Below are positions 17,833 through 26,631 of a stretch of DNA of 64,000 nt, piece after piece. The notes under the pieces were generated by a model, which had not been told where the DNA came from, did not search any database, and saw only the letters and a list, made by a program, of their open reading frames with translations. Numbering within the stretch: position 1 is the first letter of the stretch; each line of letters starts with the position of its first letter. A program made the translations under genes and the position numbers. The stretch is taken from the NCBI RefSeq assembly GCF_021442325.1, contig NZ_CP087879.1:186001-250000 (forward strand). The letters are read 5' to 3'. The DNA is from Agromyces marinus. GTDB lineage: Bacteria > Actinomycetota > Actinomycetes > Actinomycetales > Microbacteriaceae.

Positions 17833-17867
17833 ACAGATCCGCGCCGCGGCGCAGAAGGGAGCACGCC

Positions 17868-19106
17868 ATGTCGCACCAGTCGTACGGGGTCCACTCCGAG
17901 GTCGGCCGGCTCCGGAAGGTCCTGGTCTGCCGGCCGGGGCTCGGGCACGAGCGGCTCACGCCGAGCAACAGCGATGCCCTCCTGTTCGACGACGTGCTCT
18001 GGGTGCAGAACGCCCGGCGAGATCACGCCGACTTCGTGCAGCACCTGGGCGACCGCGGGGTCGAGGTCGTCGAGCTCCACGACCTCCTCGCCGAGACCCT
18101 CGCGGTGCCCGATGCCCGCGACTGGCTGCTCGATCGCAAGATCGTCGCGAACGAGGTCGGATCGGGCCTCGTCGCCGACACGCGGGCGTTCCTCGACGCA
18201 CTCGACCACGCGACGCTCACCGAGTACCTCATCGGCGGGCTGTCGACGCGCGATCTCCCGGAGGAGTTCCGGTCATCCGAGGTCGCCCTGGTCCGCGAGT
18301 CCGCGGGGATGACCGAGTACCTCATGCCACCGCTGCCGAACACGATCTACACGCGCGACACGACGTGCTGGATCTACGGCGGCCTGACGCTGAACCCGCT
18401 CTACTGGCCGGCACGGCACGCCGAGACCATGCTCATGAAGGCGATCTACCGGTTCCATCCCGACTACGTCGGCAGCACCGTGTGGTGGGGCGACCCGGAG
18501 CAGGACTGGGGTCAGGCGACGCTCGAGGGCGGCGACGTCATGCCCGTCGGCAACGGCGTCGTGCTCATCGGCATGAGCGAGCGCACCTCCCGCCAGGCGA
18601 TCACGGCGGTCGCTTCGCGGCTGTTCGAGGAGGGAGCCGCACAGCGCGTCGTGGTCGCCGGCATGCCCAAGCTTCGCGCCGCGATGCACCTCGACACGGT
18701 CTTCACGTTCGCCGACCGCGACCTCGTGACCTACTACCCCGACATCGTCGACGGCATCCAGACGTTCTCGCTTCGTCCGGCCGACCGCGGCGGCGTCGAG
18801 GTCACGGAGGAGCGCTCGTCGTTCATCGACGTCGTCGCCGAATCGCTCGGGCTCGCGAAGCTGCGTGCGGTCGAGCCCGGCGGCGGGTGGTATGCCGGCG
18901 AGCGCCAGCAGTGGGACAGCGGCAACAACGCGGTCGCGGTCGAGCCGGGCGTCGTGTTCACCTACGACCGCAACACGTACACGAACGCGCTGCTCCGCGA
19001 TGCGGGCGTCGAGGTCATCGAGATCGTCGGCGCCGAACTCGGGCGGGGGCGTGGCGGGGGGCACTGCATGACCTGTCCGATCTCCCGCGACGCGGTCGAG
19101 TACTGA
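17868..19106 (+). CDS. arcA: Arginine deiminase
   Basis: 412 residues, hydrolysing arginine to citrulline and ammonia. The pentein-fold signatures are all present: [28 protein letters not shown], the HLDTVF histidine block, [12 protein letters not shown] and the C-terminal [17 protein letters not shown] with catalytic Cys400. AAGGGAG precedes the ATG at 17868. The longer frame upstream is a shadow of arcD. arcB and arcC, which normally complete the ATP-yielding pathway, are not in the window, so the pair may serve acid tolerance or nitrogen supply instead. Gene pair and flanks lie between 52-bp direct repeats. Confidence 0.95.
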   Translation: MSHQSYGVHSEVGRLRKVLVCRPGLGHERLTPSNSDALLFDDVLWVQNARRDHADFVQHLGDRGVEVVELHDLLAETLAVPDARDWLLDRKIVANEVGSGLVADTRAFLDALDHATLTEYLIGGLSTRDLPEEFRSSEVALVRESAGMTEYLMPPLPNTIYTRDTTCWIYGGLTLNPLYWPARHAETMLMKAIYRFHPDYVGSTVWWGDPEQDWGQATLEGGDVMPVGNGVVLIGMSERTSRQAITAVASRLFEEGAAQRVVVAGMPKLRAAMHLDTVFTFADRDLVTYYPDIVDGIQTFSLRPADRGGVEVTEERSSFIDVVAESLGLAKLRAVEPGGGWYAGERQQWDSGNNAVAVEPGVVFTYDRNTYTNALLRDAGVEVIEIVGAELGRGRGGGHCMTCPISRDAVEY

Positions 19107-19149
19107 GCGGATGCCGGTGGGCTCGCCGCTCGCGGCTCGGCCCGTCAGG

Positions 19150-19201
19150 TCACTCGCGGCCGCGGTTGCGGCGACGGATGGCGCGGGGCGCCCGCCCGCC
19201 G
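19150..19201 (-). repeat. 52-bp direct repeat, copy B (3' end of the protease gene)
   Basis: Matches 16192-16243 with one mismatch. It begins exactly at the stop codon of the gene it belongs to, the arrangement usually seen where an element has integrated at a gene's 3' end. Confidence 0.88.
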
Positions 19202-19632
19202 AGGAACGAGCGCCCGGCGTCGACGAGGAACCCCGTGCGCAGCGCCTCGCGGCCGATGAGCATGCGGAAGCCCATCTCGTCGCGGTTGGTCAGCGTGACC
19301 TCCGCGGTCACCTCGCGGCCGAGCAGCACGACGTCCATGAGCACGACCAGCCGCTCCTGGGTGTGCCCGGTCGAACTGCGGACGACCCGGCGATCATGCA
19401 CTGGAGTCTCGATCGCCGTGGCATCCGCATCGGAGTTCTGCCAGGGATGGATGCCGAAGCGCACCCAGTCCGCACCGTCGCGCTCGAACTCCTCGACGTC
19501 GAACGCGTGCAGCGCCGACGAGCGCGCACCTGTGTCGAGCTTCGCCTTGATCCACTCGACTTCGGCCTGAGGCAGGCGGACCCATTCGCGCCATCCGGCG
19601 ATGGTGTTTGAATGGGTCGACACGTCCGTCAC
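19150..19632 (-). CDS. Retropepsin-like ATP-dependent zinc protease family protein (RimK-associated)
   Basis: About 160 residues. AGWREWVRLPQAEVEWIKAK leads into LDTGARSSALHA, a DTGA aspartic-protease-type motif (Asp near residue 33), and IGREALRTGFLVDAG closes the single retropepsin-like domain. The family is named ATP-dependent zinc protease, though its chemistry is uncertain. Homologues commonly sit beside RimK-type ligases, as here, where rimK starts divergently. A GTG at 19656 would extend it by 8 residues but leaves only 2 bp to rimK, so 19632 is preferred. The last 16 codons exist a second time at 16192-16243. Confidence 0.78.
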   Translation of the reverse strand: MTDVSTHSNTIAGWREWVRLPQAEVEWIKAKLDTGARSSALHAFDVEEFERDGADWVRFGIHPWQNSDADATAIETPVHDRRVVRSSTGHTQERLVVLMDVVLLGREVTAEVTLTNRDEMGFRMLIGREALRTGFLVDAGRSFLGGRAPRAIRRRNRGRE

Positions 19633-19658
19633 CAGATCATCTTCGCAGGGACCCACGC

Positions 19659-20861
19659 ATGAAACTCGCGATCCTGTCGCGCGCGCCCCAGGCCTACTCC
19701 ACCCAGCGTCTCCGTGCGGCCGCGCAGCAACGCGGGCACGACGTCAAGGTCCTGAACACCCTCCGCTTCGGAATCGACCTCTCGGGGGCCGAACCCGACC
19801 TGCAGTACCGCGGTCGCCCGCTGTCGGACTACGACGCGATCCTGCCCCGCATCGGCAACTCGATCACGTACTTCGGCACGGCCGTCGTGCGCCAGTTCGA
19901 GCAGATGGACGTCTACACCCCGAACACCGCGAACGGCATCACGAACGCGCGCGACAAGCTCCGCGCGAACCAGATCCTGTCGCGCCACAACATCGCGCTG
20001 CCCGCGACCACGTTCGTGCGCAACCGCGCCGACCTGCGGCCCGCGATCGAGTCGGTCGGCGGCGCGCCGGTCGTGATCAAGCTGCTCGAGGGCACGCAGG
20101 GCATCGGCGTCATCCTCGCCCCGACGGTCAAGGTCGCCGAAGCCATCATCGAGACGCTGCACTCGACCAAGCAGAACGTGCTGATCCAGAAGTTCATCGC
20201 GGAATCGCGCGGGCGCGACATCCGCGCCCTCGTCGTCGGCGACCGCGTCGTCGCGGCCATGCGACGCGTCGCGAGCGGCGACGAGTTCCGCTCCAACGTG
20301 CACCGCGGCGGCAGCGTCGAGCGGGTCGAGCTGACGCCCGAGTACGAGCAGGCGGCCGTGCGGTCGGCGCAGATCATGGGGCTGAAGGTCGCGGGAGTCG
20401 ACATGCTCGAGGGCAACGAGGGCCCGCTCGTCATGGAGGTCAACTCGTCGCCGGGCCTGCAGGGCATCGAGACGGCGACGAACCTCGACGTCGCGGGGGC
20501 GATCATCGACTACATCGGCAACCAGGTCGCGTTCCCCGAGATCGACGTACGCCAGCGGCTCACCGTCTCGACGGGGTACGGCGTGGCCGAACTGCTCGTG
20601 CACGGCGACGCCGACCTCATCGGCAAGACCCTGGGCGAGTCGGGGCTCTGGGAGCGCGACATCACGGTGCTCACCCTGCACCGCGGCACCACCGTGATCC
20701 CGAACCCGCGCAAGGGGGTCGTGCTCGAGGCCGAGGACCGCCTGCTCTGCTTCGGCAAGCTCGAGGAGATGCGCTCGATGATCCCCGAGCGCCGTCGCCG
20801 TCGGCAGAAGGTCCGTCGCCTGCCGAAGGAACCCATCCCGGTCTCGGACGTCGCGTCCTGA
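19659..20861 (+). CDS. rimK: RimK-type ATP-grasp glutamate ligase with C-terminal RCK_C domain
   Basis: 400 residues. The RimK N-terminal domain (KLAILSRAPQAYSTQRL) is followed by an ATP-grasp fold: TFVRNRADLRPAIESVGGAP, VIKLLEGTQGIGVIL, VLIQKFIAES and MEVNSSPGLQGIE with the metal-binding E and N. Residues about 318-385 (GVAELLVHGDADLIGKTLGE, ITVLTLHRGTTVIPNP) form a TrkA-C/RCK_C-like domain not found in E. coli RimK. The enzyme probably adds glutamate to ribosomal protein S6 or another carboxyl acceptor, perhaps under a ligand sensed by RCK_C. The ATG follows AGGGA. Confidence 0.88.
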   Translation: MKLAILSRAPQAYSTQRLRAAAQQRGHDVKVLNTLRFGIDLSGAEPDLQYRGRPLSDYDAILPRIGNSITYFGTAVVRQFEQMDVYTPNTANGITNARDKLRANQILSRHNIALPATTFVRNRADLRPAIESVGGAPVVIKLLEGTQGIGVILAPTVKVAEAIIETLHSTKQNVLIQKFIAESRGRDIRALVVGDRVVAAMRRVASGDEFRSNVHRGGSVERVELTPEYEQAAVRSAQIMGLKVAGVDMLEGNEGPLVMEVNSSPGLQGIETATNLDVAGAIIDYIGNQVAFPEIDVRQRLTVSTGYGVAELLVHGDADLIGKTLGESGLWERDITVLTLHRGTTVIPNPRKGVVLEAEDRLLCFGKLEEMRSMIPERRRRRQKVRRLPKEPIPVSDVAS

Positions 20862-20876
20862 GCGGGCGCGCCCCGG

Positions 20877-21239
20877 TCAGTCGCGGGAGCGGAGTGCGCG
20901 TGCGACCGCGTCGAGCGCGGCATCCGAGGGGACGCCCAGCCTGAGGGCGGCGTCGGCGAACACGGATGCCGCGCTCTGCAACGCCTGCGCGACCGGGTCG
21001 CCCGCCGTGCTGACGAACGTGCCCGCACGCCCGCGCCCCTCGACCACGCCGTCGGCCTCGAGCTCCTTGTAGGCCCGCGCGACGGTGTTCGCGGCGATGC
21101 CGAGCTCCTCGGCGAGGGCCCGGACGGTGGGCAGCTTCGCGCCGGCCGCGAGCCGGCCCGAGGCGACGGCGTCCACGACCTGCATGCGCAGTTGCTCGTA
21201 CGGCGGGGTGCCGGAGCCGGCGTCGACGGTGAAGCGCAT
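20877..21239 (-). CDS. GntR-family regulator, YtrA type
   Basis: 120 residues: a GntR winged helix (PPYEQLRMQVVDAVASGRL, LPTVRALAEELGIAANTVAR, DGVVEGRGRAGTFV) followed by only about 45 residues, the short C-terminus of the YtrA group. It probably binds DNA as a dimer and often controls adjacent ABC transporters, though none is present here. It lies 15 bp after the Lrp gene and is likely cotranscribed with it. Confidence 0.87.
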   Translation of the reverse strand: MRFTVDAGSGTPPYEQLRMQVVDAVASGRLAAGAKLPTVRALAEELGIAANTVARAYKELEADGVVEGRGRAGTFVSTAGDPVAQALQSAASVFADAALRLGVPSDAALDAVARALRSRD

Positions 21240-21254
21240 CGGTCGGAGCCCCGC

Positions 21255-21692
21255 TCAGTCGCGACTGCGGTTCACGAGCCGGGAGAGCACGATCGCGCTG
21301 CGCGTGTGGTCGACGTTGGGTGCGATGCGCACGCGTTCGAGGGCATCCTCGAGCGAGGTGATGTCGCGGGCGCGCATGAGCACGATGGCGTCGGCGCTGC
21401 CCGTGACCGTGCCGGCGTAGACCACCTCGGGCACGTTCTGCAGGATGCGCTGCAGCTCGTCGGGCGCGACGGTGCCGCGGCAGAACAGTTCGACGACGGC
21501 CTCGGTGCTCATGCCGTCGACGGCCGGGTCGACCTGGATCGTGAAGGCCTTGATGACCCCGTCGGCGACGAGCCGGTCGACCCGGCGCTTGACGGCGGAC
21601 GCCGACAGCCCCACCGACGACCCGATGTCGCCGTAGCCGGCTCGCGAGTTCTGCCGGAGCAGGTCGAGGATGGCCCGGTCGAGGTTGTCCAT
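21255..21692 (-). CDS. Lrp/AsnC-family regulator
   Basis: 145 residues. An N-terminal helix-turn-helix (NLDRAILDLLRQNSRAGYGD, LSASAVKRRVDRLVADGVI) is followed by the RAM/AsnC ligand domain (VYAGTVTGSADAIVLMRARD). Members sense amino acids, and the nearby arginine and proline genes are possible targets. The ATG at 21692 gives the canonical MDNLDR start and has a TACAGT box 7 nt upstream, so the GTG three codons earlier is not used. Confidence 0.88.
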   Translation of the reverse strand: MDNLDRAILDLLRQNSRAGYGDIGSSVGLSASAVKRRVDRLVADGVIKAFTIQVDPAVDGMSTEAVVELFCRGTVAPDELQRILQNVPEVVYAGTVTGSADAIVLMRARDITSLEDALERVRIAPNVDHTRSAIVLSRLVNRSRD

Positions 21693-21699
21693 GGGCACC

Positions 21700-21705
21700 A
21701 CTGTA
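21700..21705 (-). promoter_or_regulatory. -10-like box of the Lrp gene
   Basis: TACAGT on the minus strand, 7 nt before the ATG at 21692. Confidence 0.45.
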
Positions 21706-21797
21706 GGAGCGTCCGTTGCGTGGGAACAGGTGCGCGCGCGGATTCCGTGCGCGCCGTTGCAGGTTCGTGATCGGGATCGGGCGCGCTCGCGCCTCGA

Positions 21798-22415
21798 TCA
21801 GTTCGGGGTGGGGGAATCGTGGCGGGCGCGCAGGCCGTGCATGAGCGCTGCGAGGCCGACCCGGAACGCGGATTCGGCGCCCGAGGCGTCCGCATGCTCG
21901 GCGTCGAGTGCGGAACGCAGGGAGACGAGTTCGGAGGGCACGCTCGCCTGGGCGAGCAGGTCGCCGGGCGCGACGATGTCGAGCGCGGAGCCCAGCACGT
22001 GCGCCTCGACGGTGCGCATGACCGCGACGGCGTCGTGCTCGCGCCACCCGCCGCGGACGAGCGAGCCGACCACGGTGTCGTACATCTCGAGCGTCGAGCG
22101 GTCGCGGATGGGCGTGGTCGCGAGCAGGGGGATCACGTTCGGGTGAGCCGCGAACGCCGTGAGGTAGGAACGCGCCCACGCCTCGAGCGCGGGATCCCAT
22201 GGATGCACCCCGAATGCGGACACGTCGATGCCGGCGACGATCCGCGCCCTGATGTGCTCGATCAGCTCGCCTCGACTCGCGATGTGGTTGTAGAGCGAGG
22301 AGACCTGCCGGTCGACGCGCGCGGCGAGCGCGCGCATGGTCAGCGCCTCCGCTCCGTCCTCGTCGATGAGGTCGAGCGCTGCCAGCACGAGCTGCTCCCG
22401 CTTGAGACGAGCCAC
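21798..22415 (-). CDS. TetR-family regulator
   Basis: 205 residues. The N-terminal TetR helix-turn-helix (LVLAALDLIDEDGAEALTMR, LAARVDRQVSSLYNHIASRG) is followed by a TetR_C-like ligand domain (VHPWDPALEAWARSYLTAFA, AVAVMRTVEAHVLGSALD). The GTG start follows a strong GGAGGA at the right distance. It diverges from the amidohydrolase gene, and a perfect palindrome in the gap is a good candidate for its operator. It probably represses the downstream amidohydrolase-permease genes and itself. Confidence 0.88.
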   Translation of the reverse strand: MARLKREQLVLAALDLIDEDGAEALTMRALAARVDRQVSSLYNHIASRGELIEHIRARIVAGIDVSAFGVHPWDPALEAWARSYLTAFAAHPNVIPLLATTPIRDRSTLEMYDTVVGSLVRGGWREHDAVAVMRTVEAHVLGSALDIVAPGDLLAQASVPSELVSLRSALDAEHADASGAESAFRVGLAALMHGLRARHDSPTPN

Positions 22416-22476
22416 GGATGTCCTCCGGAATCTTCCGTCGTCGTGCTCGGGAGTGTATCGTGCTCGCAGCGCGAAA

Positions 22477-22491
22477 ACGAACACTGTTCGT
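22477..22491. promoter_or_regulatory. Candidate TetR operator
   Basis: ACGAACACTGTTCGT is a perfect 7-1-7 palindrome in the 122-bp gap between the tetR-type gene and the amidohydrolase gene. Confidence 0.6.
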
Positions 22492-22537
22492 ACAGGATGC
22501 CAGGGCGGCATCCACCCGATCGAGAGGAACCGACCCG

Positions 22538-24247
22538 GTGACGACGACGTACTTCCACGGCGGCACGATCTGGCTCGGCGGCGCCGTCGCCGACCGCCCG
22601 GAGGCCGAAGCGGATGCCACGGCGCTCCTCGTGCGCGACGGGCGCATCGCCGCCATCGGCGCCGATGCGGAAGCAGCCGCATCGACCGCGGACACCGTCG
22701 TCGACCTGGACGGCGGGCTGCTCATGCCGTCCTTCGGCGACGGCCACGCGCACCCCCTCTTCGGAGGGCTCGAGGCCGAGGGCCCCGACATCCGCTCCTG
22801 CCGTTCGATCGACGAGATCGTCGCCGAAGTGCGCCGCTACGCCGACGCCCACCCCGAACTCGAGTGGATCACGGGCGCGTCCTACGACGGCAGCCTCGCC
22901 GAGGGCGGCCTGTTCGACGCGCGGCTGCTCGACCGGGCCGTGCCCGACCGGCCGGTGGTGCTCCGGGCCTGGGACTACCACACGGTGTGGGTCAACAGCC
23001 GGGCCCTCGAGCTCGCGGGCATCCACGCGGACACCCCCGAACCCGAACTCGGGGAGATCCCCCGTCGACCCGACGGCACGCCGATCGGAACGCTCCGCGA
23101 GTGGGGAGCCGTCGACCTCGTCGCCGCGGTCATGCCGAGTCGAAGCGCCGAGGTGGGCCTGCGCGCGCTGCACCGGGCCGGCCGGTACTACCTCGAGCGC
23201 GGGGTGACCTGGGTGCAGGACGCCTGGGTCGAACCGGCCGAGCTCGACGTGTACCTCGCCGCCGCGGCGCACGGCGCCCTCCCCATCCGCTTCAACCTCG
23301 CGCTCTACGCCGATCCCCGGCGCTTCGCCGCCGAACTTCCGGACATGATCGCCGCGCGCGACCGGGTGCGTGCCGCGGCATCGCCGCGACTCACCGCCGA
23401 CACGGTCAAGTTCTTCGCCGACGGCGTCGTCGAGAACGAGACCGGTGCGCTGCTCGAGCCCTACTGCACCGGCCTGCACGACCACGGCATGGAGGTGTGG
23501 GGGGCCGAACGGCTCGCCGAAGCCGTCCGCGCGGTCGACGCCGCCGGCTTCCAGATCCACATCCACGCCATCGGCGATGCGGCCGTGCGCCAGGCGCTCG
23601 ACGCGATCGCGGGCGCGATCGCAGCGAACGGGCCGCGCGACCGCCGCCCGGTGATCGCGCACGCCCAACTCGTCGACGACGCCGACCTCGCGCGATTCGC
23701 CGAGCTCGGCGTCATCCCCAACATGCAACCGCTGTGGGCCCAGCTCGACGCGCTCATGACCGTCCTCACCGTGCCGCGCCTCGGCGCGGAGCGCGCCGAC
23801 CGCCAGTACCGCATGCACACCCTCGCGGCGTCCGGCGCCCCGCTCGCGTTCGGTTCGGACTGGCCGGTGTCCTCGGGCGACCCGCGCGACGGCCTCGCGA
23901 TCGCCGCGTCGCGCACCACGCTCGACGGCGAACCCGCCGGCGGCTGGACCCCGGACGAGATCATGCCCATCGAGGCCGCGCTGACCGCCTACACGACGGC
24001 GGTCGCACACCAGGCGTTCGCCGACCGCGCCGAGGCGCCGTGGGGTCGGATCGAGGTCGGAGCGAGCGCCGACCTCGTCCACCTCGGCAGCGACCCGCGC
24101 GACTGTGACCCCCACGACCTTCCCCGCATCCAGGTGCGGCAGACCTACCTCGCAGGCGAGGCGACGCTCGACGCCGCCCCGACCGGCGCACCCGATCCGA
24201 ACCCCGCACACCCCGCCAGCGAGCGCAGCGCTGCGCTCCCGTCCTGA
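22538..24247 (+). CDS. Amidohydrolase family 3 (YtcJ-like)
   Basis: 569 residues. Metal-dependent TIM-barrel hydrolase: FGDGHAHP carries the HxH metal pair (His70, His72), HIHAIGDAAVRQALDA and VIAHAQLVDD carry further ligands, and FGSDWPVSSGDPRDGLAIA holds the catalytic Asp. The small beta domain is formed by both ends (NDGRIAAIGAD-type start, GRIEVGASADLVHLG). The GTG at 22538 follows GAGAGG. An APC permease gene starts 11 bp after it, so the pair may import and hydrolyse an amide or cyclic amide. The substrate is unknown. Confidence 0.88.
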   Translation: MTTTYFHGGTIWLGGAVADRPEAEADATALLVRDGRIAAIGADAEAAASTADTVVDLDGGLLMPSFGDGHAHPLFGGLEAEGPDIRSCRSIDEIVAEVRRYADAHPELEWITGASYDGSLAEGGLFDARLLDRAVPDRPVVLRAWDYHTVWVNSRALELAGIHADTPEPELGEIPRRPDGTPIGTLREWGAVDLVAAVMPSRSAEVGLRALHRAGRYYLERGVTWVQDAWVEPAELDVYLAAAAHGALPIRFNLALYADPRRFAAELPDMIAARDRVRAAASPRLTADTVKFFADGVVENETGALLEPYCTGLHDHGMEVWGAERLAEAVRAVDAAGFQIHIHAIGDAAVRQALDAIAGAIAANGPRDRRPVIAHAQLVDDADLARFAELGVIPNMQPLWAQLDALMTVLTVPRLGAERADRQYRMHTLAASGAPLAFGSDWPVSSGDPRDGLAIAASRTTLDGEPAGGWTPDEIMPIEAALTAYTTAVAHQAFADRAEAPWGRIEVGASADLVHLGSDPRDCDPHDLPRIQVRQTYLAGEATLDAAPTGAPDPNPAHPASERSAALPS

Positions 24248-24258
24248 AAGGCCCACCG

Positions 24259-25680
24259 ATGTCCCAGCCCACCGTCGCCGGTCCGCCGGCACACGAGACA
24301 TCCGCCGAAGAGACCTCGCACCTGCGGCGCGTCCTCGGCGTCCCCTCGCTCGTCCTCTTCGGTCTGGTCTACATGGTGCCGCTCACGGTCTTCACGACCT
24401 ACGGCATCGTCACGCAACTGACCGGCGGACGCGTGCCCTTCGCATACGTCATCACCCTCGTGGCGATGGCGTTCACGGCGCGCTCCTACGCCCGGATGGC
24501 CGCCGCCTACCCGTTCGCCGGGTCCGCCTACGTGTACGCGCAGCGCAGCTTCGGCCCAGGCGTCGGCTTCCTCGCCGGCTGGGCGCTCATGCTCGACTAC
24601 CTGTTCCTGCCGATGATCAACTACCTCGTCATCGGGATCTACCTGAACGCGGCGTTCCCCGCCGTTCCGCAGTGGGTCTTCATCCTCGCGACCATCGCGC
24701 TCGTGACCGTGCTCAACGTCGTGGGCATCGTCTCCGTCGCACGTGCGAACTTCGTCATCATCGCCGTGCAGGCGCTCTTCATCGGCACGTTCGTCGTCAT
24801 GAGCCTCGTCGCCATCGGCGGGGCCGGCGAGGTCGACCCGCTCGCGCCGTTCACCGGCGACGGAACCGTCGACGGCGCGGGCGTGCTCTTCGCCGGGGCC
24901 GCGGTGCTGTGCCTGTCCTTCCTCGGCTTCGACGCGGTCTCCACCCTCGCCGAGGAGGCGAAGGACGCGAAGCGCTCGGTGCCGCGCGCGATCATCATCA
25001 CGACCGTCGCGGCGGGCGTGATCTTCATCGGCCTGTCGTACCTGTCCCAGCTCGTGTACCCCTCCAACGCGTTCGCCGACGTGGACTCCGCCGCGCTCGA
25101 CGTCATGGGCGCCGCGGGCGGGCAGTTCCTGGCGGCGTTCTTCACGGCCGCGTACATCGCGGGTGCGACGGGCTCGGCGCTCACGTCGCAGGCATCCGTC
25201 GCCCGCATCATCTTCGCGATGGGCCGCGACGGCGTGCTCCCGCGCACCGTGTTCGGCCGGCTCTCGGCGCGGTTCCGCACGCCCGTGGTCGCGATCCTCG
25301 TCGTCTCCGCGGTGTCGCTGCTCGCGATCGTGATCGACCTGGGCCTGCTCGTCGAGATGATCAGCTTCGGCGCGCTCATCGCCTTCTCGGTCGTGAACCT
25401 CACCGTGCTCAAGCACTACTTCATCGACCGACGCGAGCGCTCGGGCGGTGCGATCGTGAACAACCTCGTGCTGCCGCTGATCGGCTTCGGACTGACCGTG
25501 TGGCTCTGGACGAGCCTGTCGCAGCGCACGTTCGTCGTCGGCCTGATCTGGTTGGCGCTCGGCGTGGTGCTGCTCGCGGTCGTCACGCGCGGCTTCCGCC
25601 GCCCGACCCCGATGCTCGACCTGCGCGAGGACGCCTCGGTCGACGATGCGCCCGACCGCGGGAGCGCGTCGCCGGCCTGA
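24259..25680 (+). CDS. APC-family amino acid/polyamine permease
   Basis: 473 residues, about 12 membrane helices. VLGVPSLVLFGLVYMVPLTV is helix 1 and FLGFDAVSTLAEEAKDAKRS is the conserved helix 6 and loop. The layout resembles the PuuP/YveA-like importers. It is separated from the amidohydrolase gene by 11 bp, with an AAAGG ribosome-binding site, and is presumably under the same TetR control. Substrate unknown. Confidence 0.88.
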   Translation: MSQPTVAGPPAHETSAEETSHLRRVLGVPSLVLFGLVYMVPLTVFTTYGIVTQLTGGRVPFAYVITLVAMAFTARSYARMAAAYPFAGSAYVYAQRSFGPGVGFLAGWALMLDYLFLPMINYLVIGIYLNAAFPAVPQWVFILATIALVTVLNVVGIVSVARANFVIIAVQALFIGTFVVMSLVAIGGAGEVDPLAPFTGDGTVDGAGVLFAGAAVLCLSFLGFDAVSTLAEEAKDAKRSVPRAIIITTVAAGVIFIGLSYLSQLVYPSNAFADVDSAALDVMGAAGGQFLAAFFTAAYIAGATGSALTSQASVARIIFAMGRDGVLPRTVFGRLSARFRTPVVAILVVSAVSLLAIVIDLGLLVEMISFGALIAFSVVNLTVLKHYFIDRRERSGGAIVNNLVLPLIGFGLTVWLWTSLSQRTFVVGLIWLALGVVLLAVVTRGFRRPTPMLDLREDASVDDAPDRGSASPA

Positions 25681-25711
25681 TCGCGTGCGGGGGCGCAGCA
25701 GCCGCGACTCG

Positions 25712-25717
25712 TATCGT
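25712..25717 (+). promoter_or_regulatory. -10-like box of the LLM oxidoreductase gene
   Basis: TATCGT lies 7 nt before the ATG at 25725, so this gene can be transcribed apart from the permease gene. Confidence 0.45.
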
Positions 25718-25724
25718 GGGAGCC

Positions 25725-26549
25725 ATGACCCCGAACACCCCCGCACGCCTCGCCGTGCAGCTGCAGCCCCAGCACGCGACCTACCCGCAGATCCGAGACG
25801 CCGTGCTCCGCATGGAGGACCTCGGCGTCGACGTCGTCATGAACTGGGATCACTTCTTCCCGCTCTCGGGCGACCCGGACGGCCTCCACTTCGAGGCGTG
25901 GACCATGCTCGGCGCCTGGGCCGAGCAGACCGAGCGGGTCGAGTTCGGCTCGCTCGTGAACTGCAACTCGTACCGCAACGCCGACCTGCAGGCCGACATG
26001 GCGCGCACGCTCGACCACATCAGCGCGAAGGGCGGCGACGCCGGCCGCTTCATCTTCGGCACGGGGTCCGGATGGTTCGAGCGCGACTACGACGAGTACG
26101 GCTACGAGTTCGGCACGGTCGGCTCGCGCCTGGACGACCTGGCCGAGGCCCTGCCTCGCGTGAAGGCGCGGTGGGCGAAGCTCAACCCGGCGCCGACGCG
26201 CGAGATCCCGATCATGATCGGCGGCAAGGGCGAGCGGAAGACGCTGCGCCTGGTCGCGGAGCACGCCGACATCTGGCACTCGTTCGTGCGACCCGACGAA
26301 CTGGCGCACAAGCTCGAGGTCCTGAAGGGCTGGGGCGAGCGTGTCGGGCGGGATGTCTCGGAGATCACCATCTCGAACGAGCTCCGCCGCGACGGCCTCG
26401 ACGACGAGTACGCGGACGCCCTGTACGCCGGCGGCGTGCGCCTGTTCACGCTCGGCATCTCAGGTCCCGACTACGACGACACCGCGGTCAGACACTGGCT
26501 CGCGTGGCGCGACCGCCGCAACGAGGACGCTGAGGTGCGCGCCGCCTGA
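25725..26549 (+). CDS. LLM-class F420-dependent oxidoreductase
   Basis: 274 residues, luciferase-like TIM barrel. VQLQPQHATYPQIRDAVLRM and VDVVMNWDHFFPLSGDP form the first strands, FIFGTGSGWFERDYDEYGY is the family signature, and EIPIMIGGKGERKTLRLVAE is the cofactor-binding strand and helix. Actinobacterial members use deazaflavin F420 to reduce or oxidise varied substrates. The substrate here is unknown. It follows the permease gene by 44 bp. Confidence 0.88.
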   Translation: MTPNTPARLAVQLQPQHATYPQIRDAVLRMEDLGVDVVMNWDHFFPLSGDPDGLHFEAWTMLGAWAEQTERVEFGSLVNCNSYRNADLQADMARTLDHISAKGGDAGRFIFGTGSGWFERDYDEYGYEFGTVGSRLDDLAEALPRVKARWAKLNPAPTREIPIMIGGKGERKTLRLVAEHADIWHSFVRPDELAHKLEVLKGWGERVGRDVSEITISNELRRDGLDDEYADALYAGGVRLFTLGISGPDYDDTAVRHWLAWRDRRNEDAEVRAA

Positions 26550-26579
26550 CGCGCCGGCGGCTCGCGTGGCTCCGGCGGC

Positions 26580-26617
26580 TCCGGCGGCTCGGCGGCGAAG
26601 CGGATGCCGCCGCCGGA
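26580..26617. terminator. Hairpin between convergent genes
   Basis: TCCGGCGGC (26580-26588) pairs with GCCGCCGGA (26609-26617). It lies between the ends of the LLM gene and the membrane protein gene. GC-rich, without a T-run. Confidence 0.5.
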
Positions 26618-26631
26618 CGCCGTCGTGAGGG

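Noticed and set aside
19608-19658. Longer N-terminus for rimK
   Set aside because: MKLAILSRAP at 19659 is the canonical RimK start with AGGGA upstream.
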